Numbered from the stretch's first letter, positions 28,086 through 36,830 are shown. The stretch: 64,000 nt of DNA from Pelagivirga sediminicola (GCF_003072125.1 NZ_QCYH01000002.1:434001-498000), one strand, 5' to 3'. Notes: generated from the letters alone by a model not told the origin. Numbers and translations: made by a program.

Positions 28086-28116
28086 AGGCGGCCCCGATGC
28101 GGGCCGCCTATTTTTT
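28086..28116 (+). terminator. Rho-independent terminator of the copper chaperone pair
   Basis: Perfect 9-base stem AGGCGGCCC (28086-28094) / GGGCCGCCT (28101-28109), six-base loop, then A and six T. Confidence 0.9.
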
Positions 28117-28144
28117 CCGGTCGTGGATCAGAGTTTTCGCGCCG

Positions 28145-28351
28145 TCACAGAACCTTGATATCTGCGGCCATTTCGCGTCCGTCGCGTCCTTCCTGCAAGT
28201 CAAAGCTGACCTTCTGGTCGTCGGCCAGCCCGGTCAGTCCTGACCGTTCGACGGCGGAGATATGCACGAAGATATCCTTGCCGCCACCGTCGGGTGCGAT
28301 GAACCCGTATCCCTTGGTGGTGTTGAACCATTTAACGGTGCCTGTCGGCAT
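28145..28351 (-). CDS. Cold-shock protein, CspA family
   Basis: A single cold-shock domain of 68 residues that binds single-stranded RNA and DNA. RNP-1-type K-G-Y-G-F-I near residue 13 and RNP-2-type D-I-F-V-H-I near residue 26 are both intact. AAGGAGGAG ends six bases before the ATG, a very strong site that sets the start. It is convergent with the copper chaperone gene. Whether it is cold induced cannot be told from sequence. Confidence 0.93.
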   Translation of the reverse strand: MPTGTVKWFNTTKGYGFIAPDGGGKDIFVHISAVERSGLTGLADDQKVSFDLQEGRDGREMAADIKVL

Positions 28352-28472
28352 GCCGCTCCTCCTTTCAGTCTGCACGTCCGGGCATGTGCCGGATTACGCA
28401 TCCGCGGAAGGGCGCCGCATCGAGACTGCCGCGCGCCACGCCGCCTCTGCGGCTATGATCTTTGCATGGCAG

Positions 28473-28486
28473 CTTGAAAAATCAAG
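28473..28486. promoter_or_regulatory. Palindrome CTTGA-AAAA-TCAAG in the csp/ArsC-like divergent gap
   Basis: Perfect 5-base arms around AAAA, 122 bases upstream of the cold-shock gene and 90 upstream of the divergent ArsC-like gene. On the minus strand it contains TTGATT, a possible -35 box. The spacing is two bases short of an FNR site. Possible operator; regulator unknown. Confidence 0.3.
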
Positions 28487-28576
28487 AAAAAGTGCGCGGT
28501 CTCGGCTGGATTCGGCTAAGGAAGGGTGAGAAGACGGGCGGCGGCGGAGCGCCTGTCGCAAAAAGGAGTGGGGCGG

Positions 28577-28888
28577 ATGATCATTTACGGGCTGAAGACC
28601 TGCGACACCTGCCGCAAGGCTGCCAAGGCCTTGCCGGGTGCCGTGCTGCGCGACGTGCGCGAGGCGGCGGTGCCGCAGCCGATCCTGCGCGCGGCCCATC
28701 AACAGTTTGGCGCGGCGCTGGTCAACACGCGCTCGACAACGTGGCGCACGATTCCCGAAGACAGCAGGGGCGGCGATCCGCTGGAACTGATCGCGCAATA
28801 TCCGGCAGTGATGAAGCGCCCGCTGATTGACGCGGGCGGCACTTTTTATCTGGGTTGGGGCAAGGATGTGCAGGCCGCGCTGCTCTAG
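28577..28888 (+). CDS. ArsC/Spx family protein (YffB-like)
   Basis: Thioredoxin-fold protein of the ArsC/Spx/YffB group, 103 residues. The N-terminal [13 protein letters not shown] carries a C-x-x-C motif at 8-11, and K-R-P-L-I-D near residue 83 is the conserved block. Members of this form are of uncertain function and are not assumed to be arsenate reductases; some accept glutathione. The ATG has AAGGAG nine bases upstream. Its last four bases overlap the convergent thrS stop. Confidence 0.85.
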   Translation: MIIYGLKTCDTCRKAAKALPGAVLRDVREAAVPQPILRAAHQQFGAALVNTRSTTWRTIPEDSRGGDPLELIAQYPAVMKRPLIDAGGTFYLGWGKDVQAALL

Positions 28889-30846
28889 CTTGCCTCGGGC
28901 GCAAGCAGATCGGGCGCGGTCGCCTCATCGCGCAGTTGCGGCACGACATCGGCGAGCGGCAGAACGCTGGACTGTTTCTCGCCCAGGCGGCGCAGCGATA
29001 CGGTGCGATTCTCGACCTCGCGATGGCCGCAGGCCAGGATCACCGGGACCTTGCCGACGGAATGCTCGCGCACCTTGTAGTTGATCTTTTCATTGCGCAC
29101 ATCCGCCTCGGCGCGCACGCCTGCGGCCTGAAGGGCGGCGGCAACCTCCCGCACGTAATCATCGGCCTCGGACACGATGGAGGCGACGACCACCTGGCGC
29201 GGCGCCAGCCAGAAGGGCAGCTTGCCGGCATGTTCCTCGATCAGGATGCCGATGAACCGCTCGAAACTGCCAAGGCAGGCGCGGTGCAGCATATAGGGGC
29301 GCTGCTTGCTTCCGGCGGCGTCGATATAGGTGGCGCCCAGGCGTTCGGGCAGGTTGGGGTCCACCTGGAACGTGCCGCATTGCCATGTGCGCCCGATCGC
29401 GTCGGTCAGGTAGAAATCCAGCTTGGGGCCATAGAATGCGCCATCGCCCGGCTCCAGCGTGAAATCGCGGCCCGTCGCCTTGATCGCGCCTTCCAGCGCG
29501 CCCTCGACATGGTCCCACGACTCGTCGCTGCCGACGCGCACGTCGGGCCGCGTGGCAAACTTGATCTCGAACTGCTCAAAGCCAAGATCGGCGTAGATAT
29601 CGGCGAGGAAGTTGATGAAACGCGCGCATTCCTCTTCGATCTGATCCTCGGTGCAGAAGATATGCGCGTCATCCTGCGTGAAGCCGCGCACACGCATGAT
29701 CCCGTGCAGCGCACCCGACGGCTCGTAGCGCGAGCACGATCCGAATTCGGCCAGCCGCAAGGGCAGATCGCGGTAGGATTTCAGACCCTGGTTGAACACC
29801 TGAACGTGGCAGGGGCAGTTCATGGGTTTCAGAGCGTTCACCGCCTTTTCGCGGGCGTGCTCCTCCTCGACCTCGACGATGAACATGTGGTCCTGATATT
29901 TGTCCCAGTGGCCGGACGCCTCCCACAGCTTGCGGTCGACGACCTGCGGCGTGTTGATCTCCTGATAGCCGCCGGCGCGCTGTTTGCGGCGCATGTAATC
30001 CTGAAGCGTGGTGTAGATGGTCCAGCCGTTGGGGTGCCAGAACACCTGACCGGGCGCCTCTTCCTGCATGTGAAACAGGTTCATCTCGCGGCCCAGCTTG
30101 CGGTGGTCGCGCTTGGCGGCCTCCTCCAGCATGTGCAGATATGCCTTCAGCTTTTCCTTGGAGGAGAACGCCACGCCATAGATGCGCTGCAGCATCTCGC
30201 GATTGCTGTCGCCGCGCCAGTAGGCGCCGGCCACGCTCATCAGCTTGAAGGCGTCGGCGGGCAGCTGGCCGGTGTTCTGCAGATGCGGGCCGCGGCACAG
30301 ATCCTGCCAATCCCCGTGCCAATACATGCGCAAGGGCTCGTCGCCGGGGATCGCCTCGATCAGCTCGACCTTGAAGGGCTCGTTCGCGTCCTTGTAGTGC
30401 TGGATCGCGCGGGCGCGGTCCCAGACCTCGGTGCGAACCGGGTCACGCGCGGCGATGATCTCGCGCATCTTCTTTTCGATCAGGCCCAGATCCTCGGGCG
30501 TGAAGGGCTCCTTGCGGTCGAAATCATAGTACCAGCCGTTTTCGATCACCGGCCCGATGGTCACGCGCACATCCGGCCAGATTTCCTGCACGGCGCGGGC
30601 CATGACATGGGCAAGATCATGCCGCAGCAGCTCGTCCGCCTGCGGCTCGTCCTGCATGGTGTGGATGGCGATGGATGCATCATGCTCGACCGGCCATTGC
30701 AAATCCCAGTGGCGCCCGTCCACGGTGGCCGAAATCGCCTTTTTCCCCAACGACTTGGAGATATCGGCAGCGACCTCGCCGGGGGTGATGCCGGACGCAT
30801 ATTCGCGGGCGTTGCCATCGGGAAATGTCAGGGAGATCTGGGCCAT
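28885..30846 (-). CDS. thrS: Threonine-tRNA ligase
   Basis: Class II synthetase that charges tRNA-Thr. The order is a TGS domain (about 1-62), an editing domain with the H-x-x-x-H motif in [11 protein letters not shown] near residue 78, the catalytic core with F-W-H-P-N-G-W near 268 and H-G-I-M-R-V-R-G-F near 383, and the anticodon-binding domain at the end. At 653 residues it is full length. GAGGAG precedes the ATG. A promoter candidate lies 60-90 bases upstream. It is monocistronic. Confidence 0.97.
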   Translation of the reverse strand: MAQISLTFPDGNAREYASGITPGEVAADISKSLGKKAISATVDGRHWDLQWPVEHDASIAIHTMQDEPQADELLRHDLAHVMARAVQEIWPDVRVTIGPVIENGWYYDFDRKEPFTPEDLGLIEKKMREIIAARDPVRTEVWDRARAIQHYKDANEPFKVELIEAIPGDEPLRMYWHGDWQDLCRGPHLQNTGQLPADAFKLMSVAGAYWRGDSNREMLQRIYGVAFSSKEKLKAYLHMLEEAAKRDHRKLGREMNLFHMQEEAPGQVFWHPNGWTIYTTLQDYMRRKQRAGGYQEINTPQVVDRKLWEASGHWDKYQDHMFIVEVEEEHAREKAVNALKPMNCPCHVQVFNQGLKSYRDLPLRLAEFGSCSRYEPSGALHGIMRVRGFTQDDAHIFCTEDQIEEECARFINFLADIYADLGFEQFEIKFATRPDVRVGSDESWDHVEGALEGAIKATGRDFTLEPGDGAFYGPKLDFYLTDAIGRTWQCGTFQVDPNLPERLGATYIDAAGSKQRPYMLHRACLGSFERFIGILIEEHAGKLPFWLAPRQVVVASIVSEADDYVREVAAALQAAGVRAEADVRNEKINYKVREHSVGKVPVILACGHREVENRTVSLRRLGEKQSSVLPLADVVPQLRDEATAPDLLAPEAS

Positions 30847-30905
30847 TATCGGCGCTCCTCGTCGGTTTGGCGCCTACACGTGCGCCCGGTTGCGGGTGAG
30901 TGGCC

Positions 30906-30934
30906 CTTTTGCCGCCGCCCCGCGGGGCTGTCAA
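30906..30934 (-). promoter_or_regulatory. Putative sigma-70 promoter of thrS
   Basis: On the minus strand TTGACA (30934-30929) is followed after 17 bases by CAAAAG (30911-30906). The -35 box is perfect and the -10 box poor. The implied leader is about 50 bases, too short for a T-box or similar. Confidence 0.4.
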
Positions 30935-31027
30935 GTGGGCGGCAGGGCGCGCGCTGTGCGAAACCCGTTGGCGAAGGGCCCGGAGGGGCGCTAGACTGCG
31001 TGCAACATCCCTGGAAAGGAGCGTGCA

Positions 31028-31249
31028 ATGACGCATTACAACCCGAATATCGAACTCGGCATCGAGGATATGGCCCTGATCGAGGACGCGCTGCGACAGG
31101 CCAAGCGGCGGCTGTCCATGCCCGGCGGCCCCGACGAGGACGCGCCCATCGCCGGACACACCGTGCGCGAGATCGACGATCTGCTGGGTCGGTTGCACAA
31201 TCAGAAGGTGTTCTTCCGCCCAACGAAAACGCCCTATGTGAGCGGCTAG
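31028..31249 (+). CDS. Conserved hypothetical protein, 73 residues
   Basis: A short acidic cytoplasmic protein without recognised domain, predicted to be mainly helical (I-E-D-M-A-L-I-E-D-A-L-R-Q-A-K-R-R-L) with a C-terminal T-V-R-E-I-D-D-L-L-G-R-L-H-N-Q-K-V-F-F segment. AAGGAG lies seven bases before the ATG, so it is very likely real. It precedes the alpha/beta hydrolase gene by eight bases, and the two are probably one transcript. Confidence 0.72.
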   Translation: MTHYNPNIELGIEDMALIEDALRQAKRRLSMPGGPDEDAPIAGHTVREIDDLLGRLHNQKVFFRPTKTPYVSG

Positions 31250-31257
31250 ACGCACAA

Positions 31258-32028
31258 ATGGCACAAGTAGCAGACCCGCAGCCCAGCTTTCTGGACACGC
31301 CAGAGGGCCGGCGCATCGCGTATCATCGTAGCGAGGGGACCGGTCCGGGGATCGTGTTCCTTGGCGGTTTCATGTCCGACATGCAGGGCACCAAGGCAGT
31401 CCAACTGGAGAAATGGGCCCGCGGACAGGGCCGCGCCTTCCTGCGGCTGGACTATTCCGGCCACGGCGCGTCCGGGGGCGCGTTCGAGCAGGGCTGCATC
31501 AGCGACTGGACCGCCGACGCCCGCGCGGTGATCGAGGCGGAGGCGACGGGGCCGCAGATCCTTGTCGGCTCGTCCATGGGCGGCTGGATCGCGCTGTTGC
31601 TGGCCCGCGCCATGCCCGAGCGGATCGCGGGGCTGGTCACCATCGCCGCCGCGCCCGATTTCACCGAGGACAGCATGTGGGCGGGCCTCAATGACATCGA
31701 GCGCGCCAAGCTGATGCGCGAAGGACGCATTTTCCTGCCCAGCGATTACGACGCGCCCTATACCATCACGCGCCGCCTGATCGAGGATGGGCGCGAGTCC
31801 CTTGTTTTGCGCGGTCCGCTGAGCTTGCCGTTTCCGGCTCGCTTCCTTCAGGGAACCGCCGACAAGGATGTGAAACGATCGGTTGCCCTGTCGCTGCTGG
31901 ACCACGCGACCGGGCCGGATATGCGCCTGACGCTGGTCGATGGCGCCGATCACAGCTTTTCCACGCCCGATTGCCTTGCGCTGATCGTGGCCGCGCTGGA
32001 CGAGGTGACCGCGCGGGCGGCGGTCTGA
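31258..32028 (+). CDS. Alpha/beta hydrolase
   Basis: Serine hydrolase of 256 residues. The nucleophile elbow is G-S-S-M-G with Ser106, the acid is probably the aspartate in Q-G-T-A-D-K-D near residue 206, and the histidine is His232 in G-A-D-H-S-F. The order and the early GGFMSDMQGTKA resemble carboxylesterases and thioesterases of the ABHD10 type. The frame is open for 2.4 kb upstream, antisense to thrS, but the start at MAQVADP fits the spacing after the preceding gene. The stop overlaps the next start (TGATG). Confidence 0.82.
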   Translation: MAQVADPQPSFLDTPEGRRIAYHRSEGTGPGIVFLGGFMSDMQGTKAVQLEKWARGQGRAFLRLDYSGHGASGGAFEQGCISDWTADARAVIEAEATGPQILVGSSMGGWIALLLARAMPERIAGLVTIAAAPDFTEDSMWAGLNDIERAKLMREGRIFLPSDYDAPYTITRRLIEDGRESLVLRGPLSLPFPARFLQGTADKDVKRSVALSLLDHATGPDMRLTLVDGADHSFSTPDCLALIVAALDEVTARAAV

Positions 32029-32675
32029 TGCGGCCGCCCCGCAGCATGCGGGGGCTGGAGGAGTTGGGGCGCGTGCGGCTTGGCCGTCATTTCTACATGC
32101 GCGATTTCCTGCATTCCGAAATCGGCAGCATGCACGGCATCCCCAACATCCCCGAGCGGCCCGATATCGCCATCGCCAATGGCAGGGCGCTGTGCGAGAC
32201 GCTGCTCGATCCGCTGGAGGAGACATTCGGGCGCATCGCGATCCGCTCGGGATACCGCGCGCCGGACCTGAACCGGTTCGGCAACGAGAACGGGTTGAAC
32301 TGCGCGCGCAATGACGCCCCCTTCGGCCAGCATATCTGGGACGCGAGCCCTGCGCAGAAAAGCGCCTGCACCTCGCTGGTGATACCTTGGTTTGCCGATC
32401 AATACACGCGCGGGCGCGATTGGCGCGATCTGGCATGGTGGCTGCACGATCATCTGGAATATTCGGAAATATATTTTTTTCCAAAGCTTTGCGCGATGAA
32501 CCTCACGTGGAGTGACGCGCCAAGGCGCACCATCTCCAGCTATATCGCGCCGCGCGGGTTGCTGCTGCGCGCAGGCGCCGCGCCGCAGGAAACGCTTGGC
32601 CAGCGACGTGCGCGCTATGCCGATTTTCCGCCGTTTCGCGGCATCGTGTATCCGCCTGTGCCAAGTGGCGGTTGA
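32028..32675 (+). CDS. Hypothetical protein with degenerate M15A-like peptidase fold
   Basis: A 215-residue protein translationally coupled to the preceding hydrolase. Its first half follows the pattern of M15A peptidases: F-L-H-S-E-I-G, G-I-P-N-I-P-E-R-P-D, L-L-D-P-L-E-E-T-F-G-R-I-A-I-R-S-G-Y-R-A-P-x-L-N, then F-G-Q-H-I-W-D. The usual S-Q-H-x-x-G-x-A-x-D zinc segment is only partly kept: the His remains near residue 102 but the following Gly and Asp positions differ. The protein may therefore have lost peptidase activity. The second half, rich in Trp and Tyr, has no family I can name. No signal peptide is visible. Confidence 0.6.
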   Translation: MRPPRSMRGLEELGRVRLGRHFYMRDFLHSEIGSMHGIPNIPERPDIAIANGRALCETLLDPLEETFGRIAIRSGYRAPDLNRFGNENGLNCARNDAPFGQHIWDASPAQKSACTSLVIPWFADQYTRGRDWRDLAWWLHDHLEYSEIYFFPKLCAMNLTWSDAPRRTISSYIAPRGLLLRAGAAPQETLGQRRARYADFPPFRGIVYPPVPSGG

Positions 32676-32735
32676 CGCGGGCGCGCCCTGTGGCACTCTG
32701 CGCGCGATCTGGCATCCCCGACTGAAGGACACGCG

Positions 32736-33446
32736 ATGAACGAGGCCTTGGTTCTGTTGCCGGATGTGATGTGCGACGCGCGCCTTTACGGCCCGCAACT
32801 GGCCGCATTCAGCAAGACCCATGCGGTCACCGTCGCGCCCGTCACGGGGGGCGACCGGGTCGAGGAGGTGGCGTCGAACCTGCTGGACGTGCTTCCGCGC
32901 AAGTTTGCGCTGGCGGGGCTGGGCCTTGGTGCAACGGTGGCGATGGAATTGCTGCGCCGGGCGCCCGACAGGGTGGCAAGGATCGCGCTCATGGGTGCTA
33001 ATGTCTTTGCCGAAACGCCGCAGACCGCCGCGGACATGGAGCCGATCATCATCAAGGGCAGGGCGGGCAATATCGGCGGGGTGGTTGACGGGCTGCTGGG
33101 CCAGAGCGTGATGGCGCGGGGCCCGATGCGCGGCGAAATCATGGCGCTGGTGCGCGACATGGCCGATCATCTGGGCGCCGATATCATCATCCGGCAGATC
33201 CGCGCGATGCAGCGGCGGCGCGACTATCAGGCCGAACTGCGCCGCTGCAAGGTGCCTGCGCTGGTCCTTTGCGGCGCGCACGACGGCGCCGCGGCCGTCA
33301 AGCGCAACAGCTTTCTTTCTGATCTCATTCCCTACGCGCAGCTCAGCGTCATCGACGGTGCGGGCCATCTGCCCAGTCTGGAACAGCCCGATGCCACGAC
33401 GGACGCGCTGCTGGCTTGGCTGAAGCAGCCGCTGGTCCTGCGGTAA
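32736..33446 (+). CDS. Alpha/beta hydrolase-fold protein lacking the nucleophile serine
   Basis: A 236-residue alpha/beta hydrolase-fold protein. Core elements are present: L-L-P-D-V-M-C-D-A-R-L-Y at the start, the acid in L-C-G-A-H-D near residue 183 and the histidine in G-A-G-H-L-P near residue 211. The nucleophile elbow reads G61-L-G-L-G65, so the central residue expected to be Ser is Gly63. The protein is therefore probably not a classical serine hydrolase, and may be a binding protein or regulator. It is 60 bases after the M15-like gene and before a terminator. Confidence 0.78.
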   Translation: MNEALVLLPDVMCDARLYGPQLAAFSKTHAVTVAPVTGGDRVEEVASNLLDVLPRKFALAGLGLGATVAMELLRRAPDRVARIALMGANVFAETPQTAADMEPIIIKGRAGNIGGVVDGLLGQSVMARGPMRGEIMALVRDMADHLGADIIIRQIRAMQRRRDYQAELRRCKVPALVLCGAHDGAAAVKRNSFLSDLIPYAQLSVIDGAGHLPSLEQPDATTDALLAWLKQPLVLR

Positions 33447-33447
33447 G

Positions 33448-33483
33448 GCGTTTCGCGAAACAAAGCCATCCGCGAAACGCTTT
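33448..33483. terminator. Bidirectional terminator between hydrolase-fold gene and phaZ
   Basis: Perfect 10-base stem GCGTTTCGCG (33448-33457) / CGCGAAACGC (33471-33480), 13-base loop, followed by TTT. It lies between convergent genes. Confidence 0.75.
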
Positions 33484-33495
33484 GGCGGGGCCGGG

Positions 33496-34773
33496 TCAGG
33501 CCGCCGCGGATTTGGCCGAGGGTTTGGCGGCAGGTTTCGGCGCCTCACTGTTGCGGTCGATGAAATTCATCACCAGCGGCCGGATATTGTTGCGCCAGCT
33601 GCTGCCGGCGAAAATGCCGTAATGGCCGGCGTTTGGCTCCACATGGCTGGCCTTTTTCGAATCGGGCAGGCCGGTGCACAGATCCAGCGCGGCAATGCAT
33701 TGTCCGGGGGCCGAGATGTCATCCTTGCCGCCCTCCACCGTCTTGACCGCGACGCTGGTGATCTTGCCGATATCCACCGCGCGCCCCTTGATGGTAAAGC
33801 TGTTGCGCGCGATCTCGCGCTCCTTGAAGACACGCTGCACCGTCGAGAGGTAAAATTCGGCGGGCATGTCCATCACGGCCAGATATTCGTCATAGAACCG
33901 GTTGTGATGGTCATGATCGCCATCCTCGCCGCGCGCGACATGGCCGATCTGATCGGAGAATGCCTTGGCGTGCTTTTCGCTGTTCATCGAGATGAACGAG
34001 GCCAGCTGCAAGAGGCCGGGATAGACCATCCGCCCGACGCCGGGATATTTGAACCCGACGCGCTGGACCATCGTCTGCTCCAGCTGGCCCATCGTCACGC
34101 GGCGGCCGAAATCGGTCACTTCGGTCGGGGTCGCGTCCGGATCGACCGGCCCGCCGATCAGCGTCAGCGAGCGCGGCTGCGCGTCGGGATCTTCCTCGGC
34201 CAGATAGGCGGTCGCGGCGAGGGCCAGCGGAACCGGCTGGCAGATCGCGATCACATGGGTGTCAGGGCCCATTTCGCGCATGAATTCCGCCAGATAGAGG
34301 GTGTAATCCTCAACGTCGAACTTGCCCGCGCTGACGGGAATGTCGCGCGCATTGTGCCAGTCGGTGACGTAGACGTCGCAATCGACCAGCAGGCTCTTGA
34401 CGGTCGAGCGCAGCAGCGTGGCGTAATGGCCCGACATGGGCGCGACCAGCAGGATCTTGCGCTTGACCGGTTTGCGGCCCGGCACGGCGAAATGGATCAG
34501 ATTGCCGAACGGCTTTTCGACGACGATGTCGATGCTGACAAGGTGATCCTTGCCATCCTCGCAGGTGAAGGTGCGGATGCCCCAGTCGGGCTTGGCTACC
34601 ATGCGATAGAATGTGCGTTCGGTGACTTCGCCCCACGCCGCCATCCATTGGAAAGCGGGATTTGGCGTCATGCTGAAAATAGGATACGATGCGAATGACA
34701 GGGCAGTGGCCCCGAGCCATTGGTTGGCGTTGCGCATCGTTTCCATCATGTCATAGGTGGCCATGTAGCGCAT
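33496..34773 (-). CDS. phaZ: Intracellular polyhydroxyalkanoate depolymerase
   Basis: Mobilises stored PHA granules. It is the intracellular type with a cysteine nucleophile: A-I-C-Q-P-V-P places Cys178 in the lipase-like box. A conserved E-P-N-A-G-H-Y-G-I-F near residue 380 holds the catalytic histidine. There is no signal peptide. The last 20 residues are an Ala/Lys/Pro tail. AAGGAG lies four bases from the ATG, directly behind a hairpin (34785-34799). It is divergent from phaC, with a PhaR-type site in the 107-base gap. At 425 residues it matches PhaZ of other alphaproteobacteria. Confidence 0.93.
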   Translation of the reverse strand: MRYMATYDMMETMRNANQWLGATALSFASYPIFSMTPNPAFQWMAAWGEVTERTFYRMVAKPDWGIRTFTCEDGKDHLVSIDIVVEKPFGNLIHFAVPGRKPVKRKILLVAPMSGHYATLLRSTVKSLLVDCDVYVTDWHNARDIPVSAGKFDVEDYTLYLAEFMREMGPDTHVIAICQPVPLALAATAYLAEEDPDAQPRSLTLIGGPVDPDATPTEVTDFGRRVTMGQLEQTMVQRVGFKYPGVGRMVYPGLLQLASFISMNSEKHAKAFSDQIGHVARGEDGDHDHHNRFYDEYLAVMDMPAEFYLSTVQRVFKEREIARNSFTIKGRAVDIGKITSVAVKTVEGGKDDISAPGQCIAALDLCTGLPDSKKASHVEPNAGHYGIFAGSSWRNNIRPLVMNFIDRNSEAPKPAAKPSAKSAAA

Positions 34774-34784
34774 GATACTCCTTC

Positions 34785-34799
34785 AGGGCGGTACGCCCT
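34785..34799 (-). promoter_or_regulatory. Leader hairpin beside the phaZ ribosome binding site
   Basis: AGGGCG (34785-34790), GTA, CGCCCT (34794-34799) is a perfect stem whose edge touches the AAGGAG of phaZ on the minus strand. It could shield or expose that site, or serve as an operator. Confidence 0.35.
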
Positions 34800-34852
34800 A
34801 TCTGTATGTGTCGCGGCCGCTTGGCCGGCCTGGCCGAAACGCGGCGACGTAA

Positions 34853-34867
34853 TGCTGCGTAGCAGCA
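34853..34867. promoter_or_regulatory. PhaR-type operator in the phaZ-phaC gap
   Basis: TGCTGC-GTA-GCAGCA is a perfect palindrome containing CTGC-N3-GCAG, the TGC-rich site described for Paracoccus PhaR. It lies 14 bases before phaC and 80 before phaZ. phaR itself is 2.5 kb downstream. Confidence 0.75.
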
Positions 34868-34880
34868 AACCTAGGGTGAA

Positions 34881-36695
34881 ATGATTAAGATGGCAACAAA
34901 TCAGCACGAGCCAGACGAAAATCAAGGTGAGACGCTGGATCGCATGACCGCGAATCTCGCCCGGGTCGAGACGTTGTCGCAGCGCCTTGTCGCGGCGCTG
35001 TCCAAACGCACACCGGCAAATCCCACGCTGAACGCCCCTTCGCAGGACCTGTTTGCCAAGGCCGCCGCGTCCTATTGGACCGAGGCGATGGAGAACCCCA
35101 CGCGGATCTATCAGAACCAGCTGGAATACTGGGGCCAGTCGGTGCGCCAGTTCATGCAGGCCCAGCAGATGATGCTGACCGGCGACACCGCTGCGGGCGA
35201 GGCCGAGCCGCCCCGTGACAAGCGGTTTTCCAACCCGCTTTGGACCACCCATCCCTATTTTCGCTATATCCGCGAGCAATACGAGCTGAACGCCAAGGCC
35301 GTCGCCGATGCCGTGGCAGAGGTGGACGATCTGGACCCGGTCGAGAAAAAGCGCCTTGATTACTTCTCGCGGCAGATCGTCGACATGATGGCGCCCACGA
35401 ATTTCCTCGGCACCAATCCCGACGCGCTGGAAAAGGCGGTCGAGACCGAAGGCGAAAGCCTGGTCCGGGGGCTGGAGAACCTTGTCGCGGATCTTGAGGC
35501 CAATGACGGCGAGATGGTCGTGCGCCTCGCCGACGAAACCGCGTTCGAGCTGGGTGGCAATATTGCCACGACGCCGGGCAAAGTCGTCTTTCGCAACGAA
35601 ATGATGGAGCTGATCCAATACGCGCCCGCCACGCAGAAGGTGCGGGAGATTCCACTGATCATCTTTCCGCCCTGGATCAACAAGTTCTACATTCTCGACC
35701 TCAAGGCGCAGAACAGCCTGATCAAGTGGATCACCGAGCAGGGCTATACCCTCTTTGTCGTCTCCTGGGTCAATCCGGACGCGAGCCACGCCGATATCGG
35801 CATGGAGCAATATGTCGAGGACGGCTATCTGGCCGCCATCCGCGAGGTAAAGGCGATCACCGGCCAAAAGCGGGTCAACGCCGTCGGCTATTGTATCGCC
35901 GGAACGACGCTGGCGCTGACGCTGTCGCTGATGAAGGCGCGGGGGGACGCGTCGATCAATTCGGCCACCTTCTTTACCGCGCTGACCGATTTCGACAACC
36001 AAGGCGAGTTCACCCCCTTCCTGCAGGATGATTTCGTCGACGGGATCGAGGCCGAGGTCGAGGCGCAAGGCATCCTGCGATCGTTCATCCTGGGCCGCAC
36101 GATGAGCTTTTTGCGCTCGAACGATCTGATCTACAGGCCCGCGATCCGCAGCTACATGATGGGCGAGACGCCGCCCGCCTTCGATCTGCTGTATTGGAAC
36201 GGCGATGGCGCCAACCTGCCGGGACGCATGACGCGGCAATATCTGCGCGAGCTGTGCCAGAAGAACGCGTTTGCCGCGAAGGGCTTTGATCTGCTGGGCA
36301 AGACGCTGCGCCTTTCGGATATCGACGTGCCGCTGATGGCCGTCACCTGCGAGACCGATCACATCGCGCCGTGGAAGGATTGCTATCGCGGGATGCAGAA
36401 GACATCGTCGAAAGATCGGACCTTCATCGTGTCGCAATCGGGCCATATCGCGGGCATCGTCAATCCGCCCAGCAAGAAGAAATACGGGCATTACACCAAC
36501 GGCGACTGGTCCGGCGACGCCGCCACCTGGAAAGATGCCGCCACATTCACCGAAGGCAGCTGGTGGCCCCGCTGGGAGGCATGGCTGCGCCCGCGCTCGG
36601 GCGAGGAGGTGCCGACGCGGGAGCCGGGCGATTCGGCCCATCCGCCGCTTGCGGACGCACCGGGCGATTATGTGCGCAAACGCGCCACGCGCTGA
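34881..36695 (+). CDS. phaC: Class I polyhydroxyalkanoate synthase
   Basis: Polymerises (R)-3-hydroxyacyl-CoA into storage polyester on the granule surface. The lipase-like box G-Y-C-I-A-G-T holds catalytic Cys338; the usual partner aspartate and histidine fall in the I-D-V-P-L-M-A-V region and in S-Q-S-G-H-I-A-G near residue 522. At 604 residues it is class I, which works without PhaE or a separate PhaR subunit. Starts at 34881 and 34890 are both possible. It begins the order phaC-phaP-phaR; phaA and phaB are absent here. A PhaR-type operator sits just upstream. Confidence 0.95.
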   Translation: MIKMATNQHEPDENQGETLDRMTANLARVETLSQRLVAALSKRTPANPTLNAPSQDLFAKAAASYWTEAMENPTRIYQNQLEYWGQSVRQFMQAQQMMLTGDTAAGEAEPPRDKRFSNPLWTTHPYFRYIREQYELNAKAVADAVAEVDDLDPVEKKRLDYFSRQIVDMMAPTNFLGTNPDALEKAVETEGESLVRGLENLVADLEANDGEMVVRLADETAFELGGNIATTPGKVVFRNEMMELIQYAPATQKVREIPLIIFPPWINKFYILDLKAQNSLIKWITEQGYTLFVVSWVNPDASHADIGMEQYVEDGYLAAIREVKAITGQKRVNAVGYCIAGTTLALTLSLMKARGDASINSATFFTALTDFDNQGEFTPFLQDDFVDGIEAEVEAQGILRSFILGRTMSFLRSNDLIYRPAIRSYMMGETPPAFDLLYWNGDGANLPGRMTRQYLRELCQKNAFAAKGFDLLGKTLRLSDIDVPLMAVTCETDHIAPWKDCYRGMQKTSSKDRTFIVSQSGHIAGIVNPPSKKKYGHYTNGDWSGDAATWKDAATFTEGSWWPRWEAWLRPRSGEEVPTREPGDSAHPPLADAPGDYVRKRATR

Positions 36696-36729
36696 AAATC
36701 ACGCTACGTCAACGTCTTGGCGCGCCATG

Positions 36730-36740
36730 CTGCAATGCAG
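36730..36740. promoter_or_regulatory. PhaR-type operator upstream of phaP
   Basis: CTGC-AAT-GCAG matches the CTGC-N3-GCAG operator. It ends ten bases before the putative phaP -35 box, a position from which a bound repressor could block RNA polymerase. It is the second such site in this cluster. Confidence 0.75.
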
Positions 36741-36750
36741 AAAAAAACCC

Positions 36751-36779
36751 TTGAAATGCCGCGACGCAGCATCCATATT
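36751..36779 (+). promoter_or_regulatory. Putative phaP promoter
   Basis: TTGAAA (36751-36756) and CATATT (36774-36779) with a 17-base spacer, about 50 bases upstream of the phasin start and next to the PhaR-type operator. Confidence 0.6.
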
Positions 36780-36830
36780 GTTTGCAGACGCAGAAAAGGC
36801 GGGATGCCCCGCCGTTAGCTAAAGAGGAAT

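Noticed and set aside
28473..28486. FNR/FnrL box upstream of the cold-shock gene
   Set aside because: TTGA-AAAA-TCAA is two bases shorter than the TTGAT-N4-ATCAA site, so the geometry is wrong.
36471..36484. GCAAGAAGAA inside phaC as a fifth repeat copy
   Set aside because: It encodes S-K-K-K-Y within the synthase and lacks AGGATATTT and the hairpin.
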